From Magnetococcales bacterium DCbin4 (GTDB lineage Bacteria; Pseudomonadota; Magnetococcia; Magnetococcales; UBA8363): a stretch of 64,000 bases of DNA. How positions within the stretch are numbered: the stretch's first letter is position 1; each line of letters starts with the position of its first letter. The DNA is taken from positions 1-64,000 of the forward strand of contig PEAN01000016.1 in the NCBI GenBank assembly GCA_002753735.1, in the 5' to 3' direction. Shown here one piece after another: positions 8,163-17,733 of the stretch. The notes beneath the pieces were generated by a model. That model was not told the origin of the DNA, made no database searches, and saw only the letters and a list, made by a program, of their open reading frames with translations. Position numbers and translations under genes: made by a program.

Positions 8163-9250
8163 ACCCTGGCCGACCCACCTCGGATTGGCGATCCTGGACC
8201 ATTGCCATCACGGGGATGAATGCCCGTCCCGACAACCCCGGCCCGGGGATGGCAGTTGCCCGTTGCCTGCGGGAATATCCCGGATTCCGGGGTCGGCTGG
8301 TTGGTTTGGGCTATGATGCCCTGGATGCGGGTCTCTATGATGTTCATTCATGCGATGATGCCTATCTGTTGCCTTACCCTTCGATGGGCGAGGGATCATT
8401 GCTGGATCGGTTGGAAGAAATCCAGAAACAGCGCCCCCTGGATGCGATCATTCCGTGTCTCGATTCGGAATTGACCAATTTTCAATGTCTTCTCCCTGCA
8501 CTTCAGGGACGGGGGATCGCCACATGGCTCCCGAGTCGCCAAAGCCTGGCGGCCAGGGGGAAGGATCGCCTGCCCGCCCTGTGCGACCGGGTGGGGGTTG
8601 ACACACCGGCCACGCGAACCGTTAACGATCCCCAATTTTTTGATTCCTGTCAGGAATCGGGCTGGTCCTATCCTTTGGTCATCAAAGGTTTGTATTATGA
8701 TGCGCAGATTGTCCACTCTTCCGCCGAGGCCAAGGCGGTCAGTTACCGAATTGCCCGGCAGTGGGGATATCCCATTCTGGCACAACAATTCATCCCGGGT
8801 CATGAAATCAACCTGACTGCGGTCTGCGATCAACGAGGTCGGTTGTTGGGGGCGGTCATGATGCGCAAGCGGGCCATTACCGACAAAGGAAAGGCATGGG
8901 CGGGTATTACCATTGAAGATGATGCGCTGTTGGCCATGGCCCAAACCTTGAGTACCCACTTGACCTGGCGTGGTCCCTTGGAAGTGGAGGCATTGCGTGG
9001 CGAAGATGGTAAACTTTATCTGGTGGAGATCAATCCCCGATTTCCCTCCTGGATTTACCTCAGCCATGCGGTAGAACGCAATTTGCCTGCGCTGTTGTTG
9101 TCCCTGATGGCGGAAGAGACGATTCCCGAACTGCCAACGGCCAGGACCGGAACGTTATTCATACGCCATGCCCGGGAGGTCATTGTCACCCTTGAACAAC
9201 TGGCGGCCATCTCCACGACGGGAACCCATCCCCAGAATGGTTTAAAATAA
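8159..9250 (+). CDS. ATP-grasp domain ligase
   Basis: A 363-residue ATP-grasp protein. An N-terminal Rossmann-like part (about 1-120, starting TIAITGMNARPDNPG) precedes the ATP-grasp core with YPLVIKGLYYD (ATP-binding lysine), ILAQQFIPGHEINLTAV and the metal-binding C-terminal LYLVEINPRFPSWI. The arrangement resembles PylC and carbamoyl-phosphate-synthase-like ligases that join a carboxylate to an amine. The substrate is unknown. It overlaps the PqqD-like gene and precedes a PLP decarboxylase, so it probably acts in an uncharacterised amino-acid or peptide-like pathway. Confidence 0.85.
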   Translation: MNPGRPTSDWRSWTIAITGMNARPDNPGPGMAVARCLREYPGFRGRLVGLGYDALDAGLYDVHSCDDAYLLPYPSMGEGSLLDRLEEIQKQRPLDAIIPCLDSELTNFQCLLPALQGRGIATWLPSRQSLAARGKDRLPALCDRVGVDTPATRTVNDPQFFDSCQESGWSYPLVIKGLYYDAQIVHSSAEAKAVSYRIARQWGYPILAQQFIPGHEINLTAVCDQRGRLLGAVMMRKRAITDKGKAWAGITIEDDALLAMAQTLSTHLTWRGPLEVEALRGEDGKLYLVEINPRFPSWIYLSHAVERNLPALLLSLMAEETIPELPTARTGTLFIRHAREVIVTLEQLAAISTTGTHPQNGLK

Positions 9251-9296
9251 TCAAGAACATGTCGAACCGCCACCGGCACGACGGAGCAAGCTGATC

Positions 9297-10703
9297 ATGA
9301 ACGCATCGGACCCCCTCCCCCCCTGGGAACCTCCCATGATTCAACCCCTTCATCATGGGACCATCAACAAGTTCGGTCATCGGCGCAATGACGCCTCCCA
9401 CGCTGAAATCGACGGCATCCCCATTGATGACCTGGTCACCCTGTACGGTTCACCCCTGTTCATCACCTCCGAACAACGTCTGCGTCACAACGTACGTACC
9501 CTGCGTCACGCATTGGAAACACACTACCCTCACGTCGTTCACGGATGGTCGTACAAAACCAACATCACCAGTGCCATCTGCCGAATCCTCCACCAGGAGG
9601 GTTCATGGGCCGAAGTCGTCTCCAGATCGGAGTATGAAAAGGCACGTCTACTGGGCGTCCCGGGCAATCGCATCCTGTTCAACGGCCCCTACAAACCGCG
9701 CCCGATTCTGGAGCGTGCCATCGCTGAAGAGGCCCACATCCATATCGACCACCTCGACGAACTCACACAAATCGAAGCCATTGCCCGACAACATGACCGG
9801 GTGGTCCCCGTCACGTTGCGACTCAATTTCAATACCGGCTTCACCGAGCCCTGGAGCCGCTTCGGCTTCAACCTGGAAAATGGCCAGGCTCATGAAGCGG
9901 CTGTCCGGATTCGATGCAGTCCCCACCTGACCCTCACCGGACTCCACAGCCACCTGGGAACCTTCATCCTCGACCCACGCGCCTATGGCCGACAGGTGAC
10001 CCTCATGACCGACTTCATGCGGGAAGTGGAACAGGACGGTTCCACCCGGATCCACTATTTGGACATCGGCGGGGGATTTCCTTCACGCAATGCCCTGCAA
10101 GGCGTCTATGCCCCCCCCGAACAGGCGGTCCCCGAGATCAAGGAATACGCCCGGGAGGTGGGTACGGCATTGAACGAAGGATTGTCGGGCCGCCCCGGTC
10201 CCCAACCCCTCCTGATTTTCGAAAGCGGTCGGGCCGTTGTCGATGACGCCCAATCGCTGGTCGCCACGGTCGTGGGGACCAAACGGCTTGTGGATGGCCG
10301 ACGCGGTGTCATCCTGGATGCAGGCATCAACCTGATGTTGACCGGACTGTGGTATCACCACCCGGTGCGATTGGTTCGGCCCAAGGAGGGAATCCCGGAA
10401 GAAACGGTCCTCTTCGGCCCCTTGTGCATGAACATTGATGTCATGCGCCATCTGGTCAGTCTTCCCCCACTGGCCGTCGGTGATCGTCTGGTATTCACCC
10501 CCGTGGGTGCCTACAACAACACCCAATGGTTGCAATTCATCGAACTGCGCCCCCCGATCATCCTGGTCAGCCCCCATGGAACCCACGAACTCATCCGCCA
10601 GGGAGAGACCCTCTCCTCCCTGTGCGAACCCGAACGGATGCCCCCCCATTTGAACCGGAATCCGGGTCAATGGCCACCCCTGCCCCAACCAACGAAAGCG
10701 TAA
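9297..10703 (+). CDS. Fold type III PLP-dependent decarboxylase (LysA-like)
   Basis: A 468-residue member of the diaminopimelate/ornithine decarboxylase family. Visible are the PLP lysine in GWSYKTN, the HSHLGT motif stacking on PLP, DIGGGFP, and a C-terminal GPLCMNIDVM active-site segment. The usual EPGR phosphate-binding motif appears as ESGRAVV. This divergence, with a long Pro-rich C-terminal tail, makes housekeeping LysA unlikely; the substrate is not readable. It follows the ATP-grasp gene by 46 bases and overlaps the next gene by 34 bases, in one transcription unit. Confidence 0.85.
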   Translation: MNASDPLPPWEPPMIQPLHHGTINKFGHRRNDASHAEIDGIPIDDLVTLYGSPLFITSEQRLRHNVRTLRHALETHYPHVVHGWSYKTNITSAICRILHQEGSWAEVVSRSEYEKARLLGVPGNRILFNGPYKPRPILERAIAEEAHIHIDHLDELTQIEAIARQHDRVVPVTLRLNFNTGFTEPWSRFGFNLENGQAHEAAVRIRCSPHLTLTGLHSHLGTFILDPRAYGRQVTLMTDFMREVEQDGSTRIHYLDIGGGFPSRNALQGVYAPPEQAVPEIKEYAREVGTALNEGLSGRPGPQPLLIFESGRAVVDDAQSLVATVVGTKRLVDGRRGVILDAGINLMLTGLWYHHPVRLVRPKEGIPEETVLFGPLCMNIDVMRHLVSLPPLAVGDRLVFTPVGAYNNTQWLQFIELRPPIILVSPHGTHELIRQGETLSSLCEPERMPPHLNRNPGQWPPLPQPTKA

Positions 10704-12853
10704 TCTTGGGACCATTTTTTCATACCCTGCTCAAAGCCTACGGCTCGTTTCTCTACTTTCGCTCCCCCCAGTCCCATTGGCTGCCGGGCGCGGCAACCCT
10801 GTTCAATCCCACGGTCGGAATCATGGGATTGTTGGGTGGGATCACGAGTCTCGCCAGTCGCCGACTCCTCACCCTGCCCAACCAGGTCTATGATCTGGAT
10901 GTCGTCAACGGCGTTCTCCTGGGACTGATGGTGGGTACTTTTTTCGCACCCACCCCGGCCAGCATCGCCCTGACCCTGATGGCAGGCATCTTTGCCACCC
11001 TGGTGAGCCGATTGATTCATTCCGCCGTGGTACTGCCCCGGGGATTGCCCATTTTGTCGTCACCCCTGTTCATCGTCGGCATCGGCCTGTTTGCCGTCGG
11101 ACGTGCGCTGGCCCTGCCATGGGCCATCCCCCCCGCTGCCAACCCCCTTGACCTGCTGTTCTATCAATGGTTGCCAACCTCGGTCCTCGCCTGGCTGATC
11201 TCCATGGGGCAAATCTATTTTTCCCCGACCCCCTGTGGCGGCCTGCTGGTCGGTCTGGCCATTCTCCTTTCATCCCGACGACTGTTTCTGGTGATCATTC
11301 TGGCCCATGCGATCGTACGCATCGAATTATCATTCCTGGGCGTCATCCCCTATTCCATCCCCGCATCGCTGGCCGGCACCGCCGCCATGCTGACCGCCCT
11401 CATGACCGGTGGCGTCTTCGCCCGACCGGGTGGTCATCGTCCCTTTGTGCTCGCCATCATCGGAGCACTGGTGGTCGGAATCGTCTCCCTGGCGGCCTAC
11501 AATGTGTTTTACCACCTTGGCCTCCCCCCCCTGTCGCTGGCATTCGTATCGACAACATGGCTCATCATGATTGCGTTGAGTCCCACGTCCGGCGAACCCT
11601 GGAGCCGCTACTGGCTCTATCCGCCGCAACTGCCTGAAACCGTCGCCGAGACGACCTCCCTGGCAGAAGCGCGCGGCGTCGCCGAGGGAAGCATCGGTCT
11701 GCGTGCCCCGTTTTTCGGCACCTGGCAAGTCTATCAAGGATGGAACGGCCCCTATACCCACCAAGGGGAATGGCGCTACGCCCTCGATTTTCACCAGGTG
11801 ATCGAAGGTTCCGCCTATTGCAACGATGGCCACCAGCTCACCGACTATTATTGCTTCAATGCAGCCATCTGTTCCCCGGTCTCGGGCCAGGTGACCGCCT
11901 GTCGTGACGACCTGCCCGACAATCTTCCAGGTGCCGTGGATGCCACCAACAACTGGGGCAACTTCATTCTGATCGCCCTCGCCAGCGGTCATCACCTCCT
12001 CCTGGCCCATCTGCGCCAGGGAAGTCTCACCATCAGCCCCGGCACCATGGTGACCCCGGGACAGATCCTCGCCCGTTGCGGCAATTCAGGACGCTCACCC
12101 CAACCCCACCTCCACCTTCATGTGCAGACCGGTCCCTGGTTGGGCAATCCAACCCACCCCTTCCACCTGACCCATGTCATCGTCCCCGGAGAACCATGCA
12201 TCCTGCATCTGGATCACCTCCCCGAAGAACGCAGCAGCGTACAACATCCCCGTCCCTGCCCGCCATTGGCCCGTGCCTTGTACCGCGCCGTCGGTCGCTC
12301 CTTCACCTACGAAATGAAACATCACAACCACCCCCTGGAACTCCGTGTGGAAATCGATTTGGCGGGGGCAACCTGGCTGGTCGCCAACACTCGGGCCAGC
12401 GTCGCTTTCGTCCAGACCGATACCCTCGTTGCCTTCTATCGGCGCCACGCCTCCGATTCATCCCTCAACGCCCTGCTGTTGACCACCGCCTTGACCCCGC
12501 TGTGCGAAGAAACCTTCGCCTGGAACGATGCCATTCCTGTCGGATGGTTGCCCACCCCTTGGTGGCTTCGTCTCTTGAACTGGTCCCTTCCCGGTATCCT
12601 CAAGGGGACAAGCCATTATCACCGCCATTGGCAACCCTTGCGCCTGTGCTGGGAACAGACGGTGCAACATCGGGTACAGTGTCTGGGAAAAACCCTGTGG
12701 TCATGTCACGGCAGCGCCGACCTGTCGGAAAGCCTGGGCTGGGTCCGTTTCAGACTGCATACCCCACGGGGCGTGGTTCAGGGAGAACTGATCCGCCATG
12801 GAATGCACCCTGACCATGGCATCGCCGGGTGGGAACATGAAATCGAATCGTGA
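10670..12853 (+). CDS. Urea-transporter-like membrane protein fused to M23 peptidase
   Basis: A two-part protein of 727 residues. The first 300 or so residues carry repeated hydrophobic segments with the urea-transporter-like pattern (SHWLPGAATLFNPTVGIMGLLGG, in part, near the N-terminus). The second part (from about residue 340) resembles an M23/LytM peptidase, with THQGEWRYALDFHQ, NWGNFILI and HLHLHVQ; the HxH zinc motif is present. A C-terminal region of about 180 residues is unassigned. The start at 10670 is chosen because upstream sequence is a shadow of the decarboxylase gene, which it overlaps by 34 bases. The fusion suggests a transporter with a periplasmic zinc-hydrolase-like domain; activity is not established. 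Confidence 0.75.
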   Translation: MATPAPTNESVILGPFFHTLLKAYGSFLYFRSPQSHWLPGAATLFNPTVGIMGLLGGITSLASRRLLTLPNQVYDLDVVNGVLLGLMVGTFFAPTPASIALTLMAGIFATLVSRLIHSAVVLPRGLPILSSPLFIVGIGLFAVGRALALPWAIPPAANPLDLLFYQWLPTSVLAWLISMGQIYFSPTPCGGLLVGLAILLSSRRLFLVIILAHAIVRIELSFLGVIPYSIPASLAGTAAMLTALMTGGVFARPGGHRPFVLAIIGALVVGIVSLAAYNVFYHLGLPPLSLAFVSTTWLIMIALSPTSGEPWSRYWLYPPQLPETVAETTSLAEARGVAEGSIGLRAPFFGTWQVYQGWNGPYTHQGEWRYALDFHQVIEGSAYCNDGHQLTDYYCFNAAICSPVSGQVTACRDDLPDNLPGAVDATNNWGNFILIALASGHHLLLAHLRQGSLTISPGTMVTPGQILARCGNSGRSPQPHLHLHVQTGPWLGNPTHPFHLTHVIVPGEPCILHLDHLPEERSSVQHPRPCPPLARALYRAVGRSFTYEMKHHNHPLELRVEIDLAGATWLVANTRASVAFVQTDTLVAFYRRHASDSSLNALLLTTALTPLCEETFAWNDAIPVGWLPTPWWLRLLNWSLPGILKGTSHYHRHWQPLRLCWEQTVQHRVQCLGKTLWSCHGSADLSESLGWVRFRLHTPRGVVQGELIRHGMHPDHGIAGWEHEIES

Positions 12854-12965
12854 CGGAATCGGATCATCATTGCAATTCAGGTTGCCTTATACCGTAGATT
12901 TTGCTTTACTGAGACTCGGAATTGTCTTTTCATCTCATGGTTGCCAGACAACGGTTACCACTGCC

Positions 12966-13115
12966 ATGTCTTTTTTATCCGAACTTTGGGAGTTCATGCG
13001 CGTCAGAAAAAAATTCTGGCTGCTGCCCATTTTGATCATGATGGTCCTTCTGGGTGGACTCATCGTCTTGAGCCAGGGTTCTGCGGTTGCCCCCTTCATC
13101 TACACCCTGTTCTAG
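12966..13115 (+). CDS. DUF5989 (SxtJ-neighbour type) small membrane protein
   Basis: A 49-residue protein: an amphipathic start MSFLSELWEFMRVRKKFW, one membrane helix LLPILIMMVLLGGLIVL and a short tail. I recognise it as the DUF5989 family, typically found directly before NodU/TobZ-type carbamoyltransferases. Here the carbamoyltransferase starts 12 bases downstream. Function is unknown; the conserved pairing suggests it anchors or assists the carbamoyltransferase at the membrane. The longer in-frame opening from 12798 is not family-like. Confidence 0.82.
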   Translation: MSFLSELWEFMRVRKKFWLLPILIMMVLLGGLIVLSQGSAVAPFIYTLF

Positions 13116-13127
13116 GCAACACCCACC

Positions 13128-14963
13128 GTGCGTATCCTTGGTATTTCCGCTTGGTATCATGACAGTGCCGCCGCGCTGGTCCATGATGGACGGATCGTGG
13201 CCGCAGCACAGGAAGAACGGTTCACCCGCAACAAACATGATCCCAACTTTCCCGCCCATGCCATTCGCTATTGCCTGACGGCAGGGGGCGTTTCCCTGGC
13301 AGCGGTGGATCATGTCGTTTTCTATGACAAACCCTTCCTGAAATTTGAACGTCTTCTCGAAACCTATCTTGCCTTCGCCCCCAGGGGATTTTCATCGTTT
13401 CGCATGGCGATGATGGTCTGGATCAAGGAAAAACTGTTCCAGAAACAAATGCTCTTGAATGAATTGAACGCCCTGGATCCCGGATTCCCCGGTGCCTCCA
13501 AGCTTTTATTTGCAGAACATCACCAAAGCCATGCCGCCAGCGCCTTTTATCCCTCCCCTTTCGAAGAGGCGGCGATTCTCACCATGGATGGTGTCGGGGA
13601 ATGGGCCACGACCTCCATGGGGATCGGACGGGGAAACCGTCTGGAACTGCTCAAGGAAATTCACTTTCCCCACTCGCTGGGATTGCTCTATTCCGCCTTC
13701 ACCTATTACACCGGTTTCAAGGTCAACTCCGGGGAATACAAGGTCATGGGCCTTGCCCCCTATGGTCAACCCCGCTTCGCCCAGACGATTCTGGACCATC
13801 TGATCGACCTGAAGGGGGACGGTTCCTTTCGCATGGACATGTCCTACTTCAATTATTGTACCGGGTTGACCATGACGGGAGACAAGTTTCACCGCCTGTT
13901 CGGTGGCCCCCCCCGCAAGCCCGAAGAACGGATCACGCAAAGAGAGATGGATCTGGCCGCATCCATACAGGCGGTCATCGAAGAAGCAGTGTTGCGCCTG
14001 ACACAGAGCATCGCCAAAGAAACCAACAGCCCCAACCTGTGTCTGGCGGGTGGCGTCGCCCTCAACTGTGTCGCCAACGGCAAGATTCTGCGGGATGGCC
14101 ATTTTAAAAATATTTGGATTCAACCCGCTTCGGGCGATGCCGGTGGTGCCCTGGGCGCCGCTCTGGCGGCCTGTCATTGGCACCTTGGCCGGGAACGGAC
14201 CCCTGCGACCGGTCTCGATGCCATGCATGGCGCTTATCTGGGACCCGAATTTGCCCAGGAAGAGATCGAACACCGGTTGCGCACCGCCGGGGCACGGTTT
14301 GAGGTGATGGATGAAAACGCCCTGCTTGATGCTTCGGTACAGGCATTGATCGAAGAAAAGGCCCTGGGTTGGTTTCAGGGACGAATGGAATTCGGTCCGC
14401 GTGCCCTGGGTGCCCGTTCCATCCTGGGAGATGCCCGGTCGGAACGGATGCAATCCACCTTGAACCTCAAGGTGAAATTTCGCGAATCATTCCGTCCTTT
14501 CGCCCCATCGGTATTGCGTGAATCGGTCCATGAATGGTTCAATCTGGACGGTGACAGCCCCTACATGCTGTTGGTGGACGATGTCCTGCCAGCCCATCGC
14601 CGGCCCATGACTGAGGCACAGCAACAACTGTTCGGCATCGAAAAACTCAACATCCCCCGTTCATCCATCCCGGCGGTGACCCACGTCGATTATTCGGCCC
14701 GCATCCAAACGGTGCATCGTGAAACCAACCCTCGTTATCATGCCTTGATCCAACGCTTCAAGGAGCGTACCGGTTGTCCGGTGATCGTCAATACCAGTTT
14801 CAATGTTCGCGGTGAACCGATTGTCGGTTCGCCCGAGGATGCCTTCCGTTGTTTCATGGGCACAGGTATCGAAACCTTGGCGATTGGCCGGTGTTTCCTG
14901 CGGAAAGAAGATCAGGATCCAGGATTGCGCATCGATTACAAGGATCGGTTCGAATTGGATTGA
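13128..14963 (+). CDS. NodU/TobZ-family O-carbamoyltransferase
   Basis: Transfers a carbamoyl group from carbamoyl phosphate, via carbamoyl-adenylate, onto a hydroxyl of a sugar or natural product. The 611-residue protein is full length: N-terminal SAWYHDSAAALV, metal-binding EHHQSHAASAF (His131, His132, His135), MDGVGEWAT, GEYKVMGLAPYG, LCLAGGVALNCVANG, then the C-terminal YrdC-like part with GPRALGARSILGD and VIVNTSFNVRGEPI. It starts with GTG at 13128, in phase with the family N-terminus, without an obvious ribosome-binding site; coupling to the DUF5989 gene 12 bases upstream is likely. The acceptor is unknown. Confidence 0.93.
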   Translation: MRILGISAWYHDSAAALVHDGRIVAAAQEERFTRNKHDPNFPAHAIRYCLTAGGVSLAAVDHVVFYDKPFLKFERLLETYLAFAPRGFSSFRMAMMVWIKEKLFQKQMLLNELNALDPGFPGASKLLFAEHHQSHAASAFYPSPFEEAAILTMDGVGEWATTSMGIGRGNRLELLKEIHFPHSLGLLYSAFTYYTGFKVNSGEYKVMGLAPYGQPRFAQTILDHLIDLKGDGSFRMDMSYFNYCTGLTMTGDKFHRLFGGPPRKPEERITQREMDLAASIQAVIEEAVLRLTQSIAKETNSPNLCLAGGVALNCVANGKILRDGHFKNIWIQPASGDAGGALGAALAACHWHLGRERTPATGLDAMHGAYLGPEFAQEEIEHRLRTAGARFEVMDENALLDASVQALIEEKALGWFQGRMEFGPRALGARSILGDARSERMQSTLNLKVKFRESFRPFAPSVLRESVHEWFNLDGDSPYMLLVDDVLPAHRRPMTEAQQQLFGIEKLNIPRSSIPAVTHVDYSARIQTVHRETNPRYHALIQRFKERTGCPVIVNTSFNVRGEPIVGSPEDAFRCFMGTGIETLAIGRCFLRKEDQDPGLRIDYKDRFELD

Positions 14964-15004
14964 GTACCGGTTGATATTCACGATGACGATGCAAAATCTA
15001 AGGA

Positions 15005-15712
15005 TCACTCCCAGAGATCCCGCATGCGGTAGCCCACTCCCATTTCGGTCAGCAACAGCCGGGGGCGGGAGGGGTCAGGCTCAACCTTGCGGCGCAGCAA
15101 GGCCATGAAGACCCGCAGGGTGTGGATCTGGTGAACATAATTTGGCCCCCACACCTCCTTCAGGATCTGCCGATGGGTCAACACCCGTCCAGCGTTGTGC
15201 GCCAATAACAGCAACAACCTGTACTCAATGGGGGTCAGAGTGACAAGCGTTCCGCTGATCAGTACCTCACGCCGCACGCGATCCAGGCGCAGAGGACCAA
15301 TCTCCAACACCTCTGAGACGTTTCCCCCCTCCTGAGCCGCACCATGCCGCAAAGCGACCCGGATTCGGGCCATCAGTTCATTCACCCCGAAGGGCTTGGT
15401 CAGGTAGTCGTCAGCCCCGGCGTCCAGAGCCGCCACCTTGTCCTCCTCCCGCCCGCGTGCTGAGAGGACAATGAGGGGAATACGGCTCCACTCCCGCAGC
15501 TCGCGGGTGAAATCGAGGCCATCGCCATCCGGCAACCCCAGGTCCAACAGGATGATCTCCGGCGGGTGGGCGGTCGCGGCAATCCGGGCCTCGCGCAGGT
15601 TTTCCGCCTCCACCACCACGAACTCCCGGGCGGCAAGGGTCGTGGACAGGAAGCGGCGCATGGGCCGCTCGTCCTCCACGACCAGGATACGAATCCCTTT
15701 GGCGTCGCTCAT
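15005..15712 (-). CDS. kdpE: KdpE-like OmpR-family response regulator
   Basis: A 235-residue regulator with a receiver domain (acidic ILVVEDERPMRR start, phospho-acceptor in IILLDLGLPDGDG, LTKPFG near residue 108) and a C-terminal winged-helix DNA-binding domain (LTPIEYRLLLLLAHNAGRV, then VHQIHTLRVFMALLRRK). Its start overlaps the KdpD-like kinase gene by four bases (ATGA). KdpE normally activates kdpFABC; here the operon partner is a Ktr-type uptake system, so this regulator probably controls that. It is convergent with the carbamoyltransferase, ending 42 bases from its stop. Confidence 0.93.
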   Translation of the reverse strand: MSDAKGIRILVVEDERPMRRFLSTTLAAREFVVVEAENLREARIAATAHPPEIILLDLGLPDGDGLDFTRELREWSRIPLIVLSARGREEDKVAALDAGADDYLTKPFGVNELMARIRVALRHGAAQEGGNVSEVLEIGPLRLDRVRREVLISGTLVTLTPIEYRLLLLLAHNAGRVLTHRQILKEVWGPNYVHQIHTLRVFMALLRRKVEPDPSRPRLLLTEMGVGYRMRDLWE

Positions 15713-17733
15713 GGTGCATCGTCTCCTTTCTCATCCGTCACCGCCAGGATCTCCGGCGGTATCGGCGGCTGGGGCAGCAGGATGCGAAACACCCCACCCC
15801 CCTCCGGCGCAGTCAGGGCCTGAATGCTCCCGCCGTGCGCCTGAACCACACCCCGGCAGATGGCCAACCCAAGACCGGAACCGGGTGCCCCCGCCGTCTC
15901 GCCCCGGGTGAACTTTTCAAAGATGGTCTCTGCCTGATCCGGCGGAATTCCCGGTCCCCGATCATGCAAGCTGAGCGTGACATGCTCATCCTTTTTCGTC
16001 ACCGTCCAGACGAGCGGAGTGCCGGCCGGAGTATATTTGAGGGCATTGTCCAACAGGTTCACCAGAACCTGCTCGAAAATGACCGGATCCACATGCAGCA
16101 GGGGAACCTCTTCGTCCACCCGTACCATCACCTCCCGCCCCTGACAACGGGACTCCAGACATGCCAGGGCCGATCCCGCCATCTCCTCGAAGGGGATCCA
16201 CTCCCGCCGCAGATGGCATCCGCCCGATTCCAGCCGCACCATGTTCAGCAGGTTGGTGATCAGTCGCTCCATGCGTTCGGCCTCGACGCAGATGGTCTCC
16301 AGCAGTTCGCACCGCTGTTCGCGACCCAGGGCGGCCCCTTCGTCACGCAGGGCGGTGCCCGCCCCGGTAATGGCCGCCAGGGGAGTACGCAAATCGTGAG
16401 AAACCATGCCCAACAACGCCCCACGCAGTTCCTCCGATTTGACACGGATGGCGGCCGCACGGGCCTCCTCTCCCAAGCGTGCCCGGTCCATGGCCAGACT
16501 GGCCTGCCGGGCAAAGGCTTCCAGGAAATAGCCATGGGTTGCATCCAGAAGTTTGGTATCACCGAGCTGTATCACCATGGCCCCGCAGGCACGGGTGCCT
16601 GCGATGGGCAGAGCGATGATCTCTCCCTGAGGCGGGTATGGCGTACCCTTGCCCACCTCCTGGCCATGGCCGTAGGACAGCTGCACCGGCATGGCAGGGG
16701 GTGCAGGAACAAACGCCTCCGGAGTTGCCGCCACCCGCACCAGCGATCCTCCCCCCTCCTCCAGAAACAGGGCCGCCTCACCGCCGAACAGACGGGCGGC
16801 ATGCCGGGTGACGATACGTGCCACCTCCCGGTCATCCAAGGTTGTCATCACCTCCCGGCTCAGACGATGGAGGGCGTCGGTCTGCCGCTCCCGCTCCCGA
16901 GCCTCCAACTCCTGCCGCCGTATGCGCGTCATCAGACCGCTGATGACGATCCCTACCATGAACAGAATGGCGAACGTGAGCACATACTGCGAATCGGAGA
17001 CAGAAAAGGTGAAGTAGGGGTGAACGAAGAAAAAATCGTAGGCGGCCACCGACAACGCCGAGGCCAACAGGGAAGATGCCATTCCAAACCGGTAGGCCAC
17101 CCCCATGATCGGCAACAGATAGAGCATCACCAGATCGGGGGGAATCAGCCACTGCCGTCCCTGATCGATCAGCAGCGTGGTCAGCGCCACCAGCGCCAGG
17201 CTGATCAGCGAATCGCGCCATGGGACAGATTTCTCTGGAGGGGGCGGAACGGCCACAATGGGGGGGATCCCCGATTCGGCAATGAACTGAACCTGGATGG
17301 GACCGCTATCCCGCAGCAGCTCATGGACCAGGGAGGGACGGAACCGGTCCCGCCAGCGCCTCAGGGTGGGTTTGCCCATCAGGATGCGGGTCACACCATG
17401 CTGCTGGGCGCAGCGAACCACCTCCTGACTGACGCGGCGCCCTGACAGGCGCAGGGTTTCAGCCCCCAGGGCATCGGCCAGACGCAGATGGGCCAACAGG
17501 CGCTGCCGGTCCAACGCCGTCGTGGCGTAGGCGTCAGGGGCGTCCACGGTCACGGCGAGCCAGGTGGCCCCCAGCTTCCCGGCCAGATCATGAGCGACGT
17601 GGATCAACCGATCAGAGGCGGGACTGGGGCTGACGCAAACCAGAATACGTTCGTTTCCCGGTGCAGAAAACAGCTCCTGACCCGGGTCTGTCACATGATC
17701 AGTACCGATGGTCAGCCCCTCCTCCGTGTCCAT
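15709..17733 (-). CDS. kdpD: KdpD-like sensor kinase lacking the N-terminal KdpD domain
   Basis: A 674-residue kinase. It starts with a UspA-like region (about 28-150, with ILVCVSPSPASDRLIHVA and ILMGKPTLRRWRD), followed by a cluster of four membrane helices (about 170-260), a GAF-like region, HisKA with SHDLRTPL, and an ATPase domain with NLLDNALKYTP, DRGPGIP and GSGLGLAI. E. coli KdpD is about 890 residues; the missing part is the N-terminal domain of roughly 210 residues with the Walker-type ATP site. No matching sequence is visible upstream, where ktrA lies. Overlaps kdpE and, by 35 bases, the KtrA gene. Confidence 0.9.
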   Translation of the reverse strand: MDTEEGLTIGTDHVTDPGQELFSAPGNERILVCVSPSPASDRLIHVAHDLAGKLGATWLAVTVDAPDAYATTALDRQRLLAHLRLADALGAETLRLSGRRVSQEVVRCAQQHGVTRILMGKPTLRRWRDRFRPSLVHELLRDSGPIQVQFIAESGIPPIVAVPPPPEKSVPWRDSLISLALVALTTLLIDQGRQWLIPPDLVMLYLLPIMGVAYRFGMASSLLASALSVAAYDFFFVHPYFTFSVSDSQYVLTFAILFMVGIVISGLMTRIRRQELEARERERQTDALHRLSREVMTTLDDREVARIVTRHAARLFGGEAALFLEEGGGSLVRVAATPEAFVPAPPAMPVQLSYGHGQEVGKGTPYPPQGEIIALPIAGTRACGAMVIQLGDTKLLDATHGYFLEAFARQASLAMDRARLGEEARAAAIRVKSEELRGALLGMVSHDLRTPLAAITGAGTALRDEGAALGREQRCELLETICVEAERMERLITNLLNMVRLESGGCHLRREWIPFEEMAGSALACLESRCQGREVMVRVDEEVPLLHVDPVIFEQVLVNLLDNALKYTPAGTPLVWTVTKKDEHVTLSLHDRGPGIPPDQAETIFEKFTRGETAGAPGSGLGLAICRGVVQAHGGSIQALTAPEGGGVFRILLPQPPIPPEILAVTDEKGDDAP

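Noticed and set aside
15835-17445. A long plus-strand frame of 536 codons opposite the kinase gene
   Set aside because: Composition is Gln/His/Pro/Arg-rich with no domain, as expected for the antisense of a GC-rich gene; the minus-strand KdpD-like protein is clearly real.
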